From: Lachnospiraceae bacterium
GTDB lineage: Bacteria; Bacillota; Clostridia; Lachnospirales; Lachnospiraceae
DNA: 64,000 nt
Reading direction: 5' to 3'
Assembly (NCBI GenBank): GCA_014239155.1
Contig: JAAZZQ010000056.1
Coordinates: 1 to 64,000 of the forward strand
Part shown: positions 16,874 through 23,599 of the stretch, one piece after another
How the letters are laid out: every line of letters begins with the position of its first letter
How positions within the stretch are numbered: the first letter of the stretch is position 1
Position numbers and translations under genes: made by a program
The notes under the pieces: model-generated
Seen by the model: only the letters and a program-made list of their open reading frames with translations
Database searches by the model: none
What the model was told of the DNA's origin: nothing

Positions 16874-18004
16874 TTATTCTTTCTGCAACGACTCCATAAA
16901 ATGAATCCCATTTTCTTGTGCGCTCTCTTTGGGTCTGCCAAGATCCGCTCTTGAATCAAGCGCAGTCATCACTTCAATCATCGAAAGTTCCTGTCTATTG
17001 CTTGTTGTCTGCAATGCCTTTTCCAGATCAGAATCTGTACGAACTGTATCTACATGCTTATATCCACAGGATTTTGCAATCTGCGCATATGTTTGCCCGC
17101 TAAAACCTGTGGGTATCGCTCCAACGGACTCATGCGCAGCATTGTTAATTACAATATGCAGAAAATTACTTGGCGACTGTTTTGCAATAAACGCCAATGC
17201 TCCCATATGCATCATTACTGCGCCGTCACCATCAACACACACAATGCGTCTTGCCTTATCCGCCTGCGCAACTCCATATGCAATCATAGAGGCATGTCCC
17301 ATACCTCCCACTGTCATAAAAAGTCTATCATGATTTCCATACAGTGCTTCACACTGTTCATATAACTCCCTCGATATTTTTCCTGTTGTCGATATAATAT
17401 AAGAATTTTGATAAACATTTTGAAGAATTACTCTTAGTGCGTCTTCACGCACAAGATTATAACCATTTTTCCATAAAAACTCTTGTTCTTTTTCAAAAGT
17501 CCCTTTCTTAACAATAATTGCATATTGTCTGTTATCACACATAACATGGTGGGCTTCTTCAAAAATCGCACTTAGTTGTTCTTTTGTTGTTGTCTCGTCA
17601 ATCACCGCATAGGACACATTCATCACTTCCAAAAGTGTATCGGTAACTTTTCCCTGATATACATGCTGTGGCTCATCTTTTTTGCCTGGTTCTCCACGCC
17701 ATCCAACTACAAACAACATTGGAATGCCATACACTTCGCAGTTGGCAATTGATGCCAACGGATTGATAATATTTCCAAGACCTGAATTTTGAAGGTACAC
17801 CAAACAAGGCTGTTTTGTCGCCAAATAAATTCCTGTTGCAAGACCAACCGCTGCACCTTCATTTGCAGTCACATAATGTCTAAATTGTTTGCCAGCGTCT
17901 AACATAATGGCATCACAAAATTGTTTTAATGTGGAGTCTGGAACGCCTGCAACAGTATTGATTCCTATCTTTTTTAACTCTTGCAAAAAGATACTTGCCT
18001 TCAT
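16874..18004 (-). CDS. aepY: Phosphonopyruvate decarboxylase
   Basis: This 376-residue TPP enzyme carries G-V-P-D-S-T-L-K near the start, the activating Glu49 in T-A-N-E-G-A-A-V-G-L-A, and the TPP/Mg motif G-D-G (259-261) with N-N about 26 residues later. Phosphonopyruvate decarboxylases carry these strings at the same places. It converts phosphonopyruvate to phosphonoacetaldehyde and CO2, which pulls the unfavourable mutase reaction forward. The ATG shares one base with the stop of the cytidylyltransferase gene and has GAGGAGGAG upstream. Sulfopyruvate decarboxylase is the only close alternative, and the adjacent mutase and transaminase argue against it. Confidence 0.93.
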   Translation of the reverse strand: MKASIFLQELKKIGINTVAGVPDSTLKQFCDAIMLDAGKQFRHYVTANEGAAVGLATGIYLATKQPCLVYLQNSGLGNIINPLASIANCEVYGIPMLFVVGWRGEPGKKDEPQHVYQGKVTDTLLEVMNVSYAVIDETTTKEQLSAIFEEAHHVMCDNRQYAIIVKKGTFEKEQEFLWKNGYNLVREDALRVILQNVYQNSYIISTTGKISRELYEQCEALYGNHDRLFMTVGGMGHASMIAYGVAQADKARRIVCVDGDGAVMMHMGALAFIAKQSPSNFLHIVINNAAHESVGAIPTGFSGQTYAQIAKSCGYKHVDTVRTDSDLEKALQTTSNRQELSMIEVMTALDSRADLGRPKESAQENGIHFMESLQKE

Positions 18005-18732
18005 TAATTCTCCTCCTCTGTATCTGCATTTGTTATCAATGCCTGTTTATCCAGTGCGACTAGCTCTTCCACTGTGTCTATTTCTACAATCTGTCCCTCT
18101 TCCACTGGATATATTTTTAGCCGAAAACAATCTAAATTCCAATCCACGACCTCATCCCAATATACATTGGCATTTTCCTGCAGAAGATACGCCTGCTCAA
18201 TCTTATCTGCAAGAATCACAGCATCCTCTTTCTTAAAAAATGAGATGCCAACCATGTTGTAAGTATCCGTTCCGCCTTTTCCTACCTTGGAAATATACCC
18301 ATTTTTTAATTCAAATATCCAATCATCTGAATATCCTTTTACCATTTTTCCATAATACCCCGAACGATCCAGCGTTTTATGAAATATCGTTAAATCTGAA
18401 ACCAGCAGATCTGCTTCGCATATAAAGCAGTCTGCCTTTCCTAGTATATCCTTTACAGCATAGATAGAAGAGATATTATTTTTTTCCAAATAATCCGGGT
18501 TTTCCAACAAGCGTATTCCCTGATACTTCCTGCACAAATAAGAAAACTGTTCTTTTAAATGTCCAACAATAATATAGATTTCTGTTACTCCCCTGCTTTG
18601 CAACCCTTCAATAACCGTCTCAATCATTGGTTTTCCAAACACTTTTATGAGCGGTTTTGGTCTCTTTAAAGTCAGTGGAAGCATTCTAGTGCCAAGCCCT
18701 GCTGCCATAATGATTCCAATCTCTTTTTCCAT
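18004..18732 (-). CDS. LicC/PntC-like CTP:phospho(no)-alcohol cytidylyltransferase
   Basis: This 242-residue nucleotidyltransferase has the G-L-G-T-R-M loop (12-17), L-K-R-P-K-P-L-I-K, C-E-A-D-L-L near residue 105 and W-D-E-V near 195. The pattern fits LicC (phosphocholine) and PntC (2-aminoethylphosphonate) cytidylyltransferases rather than glucose-1-phosphate enzymes. Between aepX and aepY, the expected product is CMP-AEP. In some bacteria PntC is fused to the AEP transaminase; here they are separate. The start at 18732 has GGAG 6 nt upstream. An earlier in-frame ATG at 18765 overlaps aepX and lacks this box. Confidence 0.85.
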   Translation of the reverse strand: MEKEIGIIMAAGLGTRMLPLTLKRPKPLIKVFGKPMIETVIEGLQSRGVTEIYIIVGHLKEQFSYLCRKYQGIRLLENPDYLEKNNISSIYAVKDILGKADCFICEADLLVSDLTIFHKTLDRSGYYGKMVKGYSDDWIFELKNGYISKVGKGGTDTYNMVGISFFKKEDAVILADKIEQAYLLQENANVYWDEVVDWNLDCFRLKIYPVEEGQIVEIDTVEELVALDKQALITNADTEEEN

Positions 18733-18754
18733 ATAAATCTCCGTATCTTTATTT

Positions 18755-20053
18755 TTATAGATCATCTATCAATCTGATAATCTCCTGAAACGGCATTAAT
18801 TTTGTGTCAACTTCGAGTGCTCTGTGATTTTTTAGAATCTCAATTGCTGTACTTTGCATTGCTGGAAAAGCACTTCTTGTCAACTGATTTGCATAAATAA
18901 CAATATTAACCCCATGTTGTGCAAGTTCCGATTCTGTTACGCTATTAAATGAAGTTGGAACAACCACAATAGGCGTATCCTGGTTTGTCTTGCGGAATGT
19001 ATCACAGAATGTAAAAATTTCATCAGGAGATTTTTTTCTGGAATGAATCATAATCGCATCTGCTCCGGCATCCACATACGCAAAAGCGCGCTTTAGAGCA
19101 TCTTCCTGTCCCTTTTCCAAAATTAAACTTTCAATTCGCGCAATAATCATAAATTCTTCTGTTCGCTGTGCTCTTTTACCAGCACGTATCTTATTGCAAA
19201 AATTTTCTATAGAATCCTGTACCTGATCCACTTCTATTCCAAACAGAGAATTTTTTTTAAGCCCTGTTTTATCCTCAATAATAACGGCTGATACTCCCAT
19301 ACGCTCCAATGTCCGAACATTGTACACAAAATGTTCCACTAGCCCACCTGTATCTCCATCCAATATAATTGGCTTTGTTGTCACTTCCATCACATCATCA
19401 ATTGTACGCATCCTCGATGACATATCGACAAGTTCAATATCTGGTTTCCCTTTTGCGGTGGAGTCGCACAAGCTTGACAGCCACATTGCATCAAACTGAT
19501 CCAGTTCTCCATTATGTTCAACAACTGTCTTTTCTGCAATCAATCCAGTCAGACCACTGTGCACCTCTATCGTTTTTACCACTGGACACAATTTTAACAA
19601 TTGGCGAAGACGTTTCCTCCGATACTCTGGCATAGCGAGTCTTTCTCGAATCGTATCATCTATCTTTTTAACATTTTGATTATAAGTATAAGCAATCTCA
19701 ATTAGTTCTCCACCATACTTCTTTAAGTTTTCTATAACATTATTCCGAATTGCGCGCTCTGGTCCTTCACACCAATTATCGCCATGAATCACAAAATCTG
19801 GTTTTTTCTCTGCAATCACTTTGTCATACATAATTTCATTTTGGATAACAATAGCGCTGACAAGCCCTGTATTTCGTACAATCTGCTTTCTTTCCTCCAA
19901 AGTGATGGTTGGAAATCGATTAAACTTAATCATTGCAGCATCACTTAAAATTCCAACCGTTACCTCTCCATATTTCTTTGCCTCACGAAGAAGATTTAAA
20001 TGTCCTTCGTGTATCACATCTGTACAGAAACATGTATATACTTTCTTCATCAT
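18755..20053 (-). CDS. aepX: Phosphoenolpyruvate mutase with N-terminal cytidylyltransferase-like domain
   Basis: This 432-residue two-domain protein has an N-terminal part (1-130) of cytidylyltransferase fold with the H-E-G-H motif (15-18). The C-terminal part (about 145-432) is a PEP mutase/isocitrate-lyase barrel with D-G-D-T-G-G (232-237) and the mutase lid E-D-K-T-G-L-K-K-N-S (260-269), which separates mutases from lyases. It converts PEP to phosphonopyruvate, the committed step to C-P bonds. The fused cytidylyltransferase domain occurs in other bacterial mutases; its product here is unclear because a separate CTP enzyme follows 22 bp downstream. It overlaps aepZ by 4 bp. Confidence 0.93.
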   Translation of the reverse strand: MMKKVYTCFCTDVIHEGHLNLLREAKKYGEVTVGILSDAAMIKFNRFPTITLEERKQIVRNTGLVSAIVIQNEIMYDKVIAEKKPDFVIHGDNWCEGPERAIRNNVIENLKKYGGELIEIAYTYNQNVKKIDDTIRERLAMPEYRRKRLRQLLKLCPVVKTIEVHSGLTGLIAEKTVVEHNGELDQFDAMWLSSLCDSTAKGKPDIELVDMSSRMRTIDDVMEVTTKPIILDGDTGGLVEHFVYNVRTLERMGVSAVIIEDKTGLKKNSLFGIEVDQVQDSIENFCNKIRAGKRAQRTEEFMIIARIESLILEKGQEDALKRAFAYVDAGADAIMIHSRKKSPDEIFTFCDTFRKTNQDTPIVVVPTSFNSVTESELAQHGVNIVIYANQLTRSAFPAMQSTAIEILKNHRALEVDTKLMPFQEIIRLIDDL

Positions 20054-21234
20054 AATCCTGCCTTTCTTTGACTGTCAGCCTCTTTATAGTAAACAGGAAT
20101 CTGTACATGATATTCCCTAAGTGCCTGCTCAAATACGACAAAAAAATCAGCAATATCTTGTGCTGTGATTGCCCCTAATGCACAGAGTCGAAATGTATCC
20201 TGTGTGGATATTTTTCCCGGATAGATTGTAAATCCCCGCTCATAACAGTAATCATGAATCTTCTCAAAATCCCAGTTTGCATCCTCTGGATATTTTACAG
20301 ACACTACTAGCCCTGCCTGCAACTCTCTTTTTATAATATCTCGAAATCCAAGTTTATCCAATCCAGCATGAATTGCCTCAAAGACACTTAGATGGCGTTC
20401 CCACTTTGCCTGTTCTCCCTCAGCAAAATACTCATCCAGCGCTTGTCTTGTCGCATAGATCGTCTGAACAGGCGGTGTAAAATGCATCTCGCCAGTCTTC
20501 TCAAAAAAATGATACTGCAAATATAAATTGCAATAATAAGACCGTTTGGGATATGCTGCGGACTTTTGGATTATCTCTGTATTTCCCACAATAAAAGATA
20601 AGCCAGTCATCGCCATAAGTCCCTTCTGTGCAGATGCCATACAAAAATCTATATTTTCCTTCTCTATATCAATCGGTCTCATCGCATAAGTAGATGTTGT
20701 ATCCACTGTAAACACTGCTCCATAACGATGTGCTAGCGCGCCAATCTCTCGAATTGGATTTAATATTCCGGTTCCTGTCTCATTATGTGTTGTGTGAACA
20801 AGAGCAATATCAGGATTGTCTTTTAAAATCGCTTCTATCTTATCCAAATCTGGCAGTTCATCCACTGGAAACTTTAAATCAATATAAGGCAGATTATAAT
20901 ACGCACAGATTTCTGCTGCCCTTGTGCTGTAAGCACCATTATTTATAATCAAAATCTTCTTTTCTGCTGGCAGCAGAGAATTGAGACAAATATCTATATT
21001 GATTGTCCCTGAACCACAGAACAATACAGCCGTATACTTATTTGGATCTCCATGTACAATTCGCACCAAATCATCACGCATCTTTTTCATCATCGATGCA
21101 AATTCTTTCTCTCTCGGGCAGATGTCAGGCACAATCTGCGCCATTTTAACAGAGTCTGTCGTGGTTGCTGGTCCCGGATTTAACAAAATATTTCTCTTAA
21201 TTTTTTCACTCTTCTTTTCTATCATTTCCTGCAT
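20050..21234 (-). CDS. aepZ: 2-aminoethylphosphonate aminotransferase (biosynthetic, class V)
   Basis: This 394-residue PLP enzyme shows L-L-N-P-G-P-A at the start, F-C-G-S-G-T (phosphate grip), H-N-E-T-G-T-G, V-D-T-T-S-T-Y and A-S-A-Q-K-G-L with the Schiff-base Lys204. These are family strings of PhnW/AepZ-type 2-AEP:pyruvate aminotransferases. With AepX and AepY next door it should work in the synthetic direction, turning phosphonoacetaldehyde into 2-aminoethylphosphonate. The ATG follows the stop of the YidC-TagF-like gene with no gap. No phnX (phosphonoacetaldehyde hydrolase) is present, so degradation is unlikely. Confidence 0.92.
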   Translation of the reverse strand: MQEMIEKKSEKIKRNILLNPGPATTTDSVKMAQIVPDICPREKEFASMMKKMRDDLVRIVHGDPNKYTAVLFCGSGTINIDICLNSLLPAEKKILIINNGAYSTRAAEICAYYNLPYIDLKFPVDELPDLDKIEAILKDNPDIALVHTTHNETGTGILNPIREIGALAHRYGAVFTVDTTSTYAMRPIDIEKENIDFCMASAQKGLMAMTGLSFIVGNTEIIQKSAAYPKRSYYCNLYLQYHFFEKTGEMHFTPPVQTIYATRQALDEYFAEGEQAKWERHLSVFEAIHAGLDKLGFRDIIKRELQAGLVVSVKYPEDANWDFEKIHDYCYERGFTIYPGKISTQDTFRLCALGAITAQDIADFFVVFEQALREYHVQIPVYYKEADSQRKAGL

Positions 21235-23184
21235 TTAATAATCCTCTTCCTCCTCATGTTTCTTTTTGTACCACGCCAGCCTATCCATAATATATTGTGC
21301 CCCAATCTCTCCACTACTGCCAACATGATAAATATAGCTGTCTCTAATCTTTTCCAGAGCCTCTTTTGAAAATGCATCACTTCTCAAAAGCTCATCCACC
21401 ACTTGCGGAAGTGTTGAAAGCTTGTCCATATCGACACTTTTTCCCACTTTATCCCGAAGTTCAATATCAATTGGAGTAATCTCTAACTCTTTATAATCCT
21501 CATTCATAATCTTCATTGGTGTATTGATAAACAATGCCGGTTTTAGCGTGGCAAAAGCGTATTCAAATGCAATGCTAGACCAATCCGTAATTACAAGATC
21601 TGCCTGATATACTGTCTTATTTGACGAGAAATCCATTTGTAATTCCATATCATCACGATTGTTCATATCAAACTTTTCTTGCAGACAAATCAATCTTTCC
21701 TCTTCATGGCGCACAAACTGAGGATGCGGTCTGACAATAATGCGGTATCCCCGCCCTTGAAGCCGTTCTAGTATTTCCTCAATACAAGACACCAAAATAT
21801 TTCCCTTCTGCCAAGAAGGCGCAATCAAAATCTCTTTTACAGTCTTCTCTTTTTCATCCATCAACGCATATGCTTCAATCATATTATCGATTACGCTTGA
21901 GCCCCACTCAATAATCTTTTTCTCTGGCAGTTTATATAGTTCTTCCCGTTTTCTAATTTCTTTTGTGCAAAGATACCCAGAAGAAAAAATCGTATCAAAG
22001 TGATCAAGTGCCTCTTTTCTAAAGGTCAGATTAGGGCTGTTCACATCATGTGGCACATAGATATATTCATTGTCCTTGCGAACAAGAGAACGCTTAATAT
22101 GAAAATTCTCCAAATCAGGTGTTGTCATCACAACGACATCTGCCTCAAGTTTCATCATTAAAACAATCAACTTATTCTCGCCAATATAGTAGGGTTTAAA
22201 ACGGTCGCTCTCCATCTCAAATACTTTGTCATTTGGATCACTTGTGATATAATGAATTACCACATTTGACTTTTCTAACAACACTTCTATAATATTCTGA
22301 AAATATTTATAAAATCCATTTTTTTCTGAATAAAATACAAGCTGCATCTCATAGTCTTTAAAAAATCGTTTGTAATCTGCCTTTTCCTTCTTTTTATATG
22401 GGTCTTTCTCAAACAACTTCTTTTTATTTTTCTTCTCAAAAGCACTGGCACTTCTTAATTCCTCTCGGCTTCTCTCAAGTGCATCATAGTCAATATATTT
22501 TTTTGGATTCATAATGAAATTGAGAAAATAGAGTTGCACAACAGAAAAAAGATTACTAAATGTCCAGTAAATTCCAACTCCTGTCTTGACAAAAAAACCA
22601 AGATACAATGATAGTCCAATCGACAATATCATTGTTCCCATCTGATTCATTTTTCCCTGCTCTGCCTGTAACACATTAATTTTATTTTGTATAAAGCACA
22701 TAAACCATGCAGATAGTGCCGCCACCAAAGGAATGAAATATGCAATTCCCCCAACTTCCACTGGTACAGACGACAAATCTAAACTGCCTAACATTGTGTC
22801 AAGCACTCCTGGTTTTCCGCGAAAAATGTATTCTTCTGGATGATTAATTACCTCGATAACCCCCATCAAAAGAATAAGTTGTAACGCGAGCGGAATCAAA
22901 TCTGCAAGCGGCTGATAATGCTCTCTCTTATATAACTCATACTGCTCCTCTGAAATCTTTTCGCTGTTTCCATAATATTTTGCCTTGATAAAATTCATTT
23001 CCGGTTGCATTTTTACCATCTTAATTGAATTTTTTTGCACCCATAAGGAAACTGGCAGGAGAACGATCTTGGTTCCAAAAGTAAAGACAATAATTGATAT
23101 AAAGTAATCTGGTAAAACACGATAGCAAAAATACATCAGCCATCCAAGAATATCACCAATCAGGCCAATTATATAATTCATCAT
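21235..23184 (-). CDS. YidC/Oxa1 domain fused to a TagF/TagB-like CDP-glycerol-type transferase
   Basis: This 649-residue chimera has residues 1-225 matching YidC2/Oxa1 insertases: first helix with L-L-P-V-S-L, then K-M-Q-P-E-M, a Y-K-R-E-H-Y-Q-P-L loop, Q-L-I-L-L-M-G and Y-W-T-F-S-N-L-F-S-V-V-Q. The groove arginine of functional insertases appears as Lys39. A basic linker (225-270) leads to a GT-B-like CDP-glycerol glycerophosphotransferase domain with Y-V-P-H-D (376-380), I-A-P-S-W, R-P-H-P (485-488) and I-T-D-W-S-S (532-537). Heading the AEP genes, it is the best candidate to transfer AEP from CMP-AEP to a glycan, with the YidC part serving as membrane platform or channel. The donor is inferred; CDP-glycerol remains possible. 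Confidence 0.85.
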   Translation of the reverse strand: MMNYIIGLIGDILGWLMYFCYRVLPDYFISIIVFTFGTKIVLLPVSLWVQKNSIKMVKMQPEMNFIKAKYYGNSEKISEEQYELYKREHYQPLADLIPLALQLILLMGVIEVINHPEEYIFRGKPGVLDTMLGSLDLSSVPVEVGGIAYFIPLVAALSAWFMCFIQNKINVLQAEQGKMNQMGTMILSIGLSLYLGFFVKTGVGIYWTFSNLFSVVQLYFLNFIMNPKKYIDYDALERSREELRSASAFEKKNKKKLFEKDPYKKKEKADYKRFFKDYEMQLVFYSEKNGFYKYFQNIIEVLLEKSNVVIHYITSDPNDKVFEMESDRFKPYYIGENKLIVLMMKLEADVVVMTTPDLENFHIKRSLVRKDNEYIYVPHDVNSPNLTFRKEALDHFDTIFSSGYLCTKEIRKREELYKLPEKKIIEWGSSVIDNMIEAYALMDEKEKTVKEILIAPSWQKGNILVSCIEEILERLQGRGYRIIVRPHPQFVRHEEERLICLQEKFDMNNRDDMELQMDFSSNKTVYQADLVITDWSSIAFEYAFATLKPALFINTPMKIMNEDYKELEITPIDIELRDKVGKSVDMDKLSTLPQVVDELLRSDAFSKEALEKIRDSYIYHVGSSGEIGAQYIMDRLAWYKKKHEEEEDY

Positions 23185-23208
23185 TGATATTGTTCTCCGT
23201 TTTGTTTT

Positions 23209-23451
23209 CTACTCTTCACTGGATTGATTCTTTTTTCTGGCACGTTTCTTTTTCTGATTTCGGATAAACTTCATAATTTTATGCCTGTACACAGTGCAGG
23301 CTGCCCCTACCGCAATTGCGACTCCTGCAACTGCCTGTATCACATAAGTAACTGCGGAAGGATCAATATACGCAAAAGACGTATTGCCAAGCAACATAAA
23401 AAAACAACCAAAAAAATACAAAAATTTCAATACTTTCCATCTCTTTTTCAT
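23209..23451 (-). CDS. Small YIDP-motif membrane protein (80 aa)
   Basis: A signal-like helix (about 7-27) ends in S-F-A and is followed by Y-I-D-P-S-A, one more hydrophobic glycine/alanine-rich segment (about 35-55) and a lysine/arginine-rich tail. I have the impression that short proteins with a Y-I-D-P-G/S start of the mature part recur beside LTA-synthase-like genes in surface-glycan loci; this is memory, not a search result. The SD AAAGGG lies 8 nt upstream of the ATG. It is the first gene after an internal promoter and sits 24 bp before the YidC-TagF-like gene, so it may be a small partner of that protein. The function is unknown. Confidence 0.75.
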   Translation of the reverse strand: MKKRWKVLKFLYFFGCFFMLLGNTSFAYIDPSAVTYVIQAVAGVAIAVGAACTVYRHKIMKFIRNQKKKRARKKNQSSEE

Positions 23452-23499
23452 TTTCTATACCCTTTCTTACTATGTTTTAATGTTAATGAAATCCTAGAG

Positions 23500-23528
23500 A
23501 TTATACCATTATTTCCAGTAAATAACAA
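23500..23528 (-). promoter_or_regulatory. Internal promoter of the AEP module
   Basis: Minus strand: -35 TTGTTA (23523-23528), 17-nt spacer, and extended -10 TGGTATAAT (hexamer at 23500-23505). It lies in the 148-bp gap between the LTA-synthase-like gene and the small YIDP gene and would start transcription near 23493. The same extended -10 is found upstream of the initiating sugar transferase. Confidence 0.75.
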
Positions 23529-23599
23529 CGTTAACCCGAGAAGTTATTATTTTTTTATAAAATTGTACTATTACTTCAACAGTTCTTTTAAACGCCAGT

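Noticed and set aside
16874-18004. Sulfopyruvate decarboxylase
   Set aside because: The adjacent PEP mutase and AEP transaminase fit phosphonopyruvate; there are no coenzyme M genes.
23506-23599. Terminator after the second LTA-synthase-like gene
   Set aside because: Only a 6-bp AT-rich inverted repeat with a long loop and no clean U-tract.
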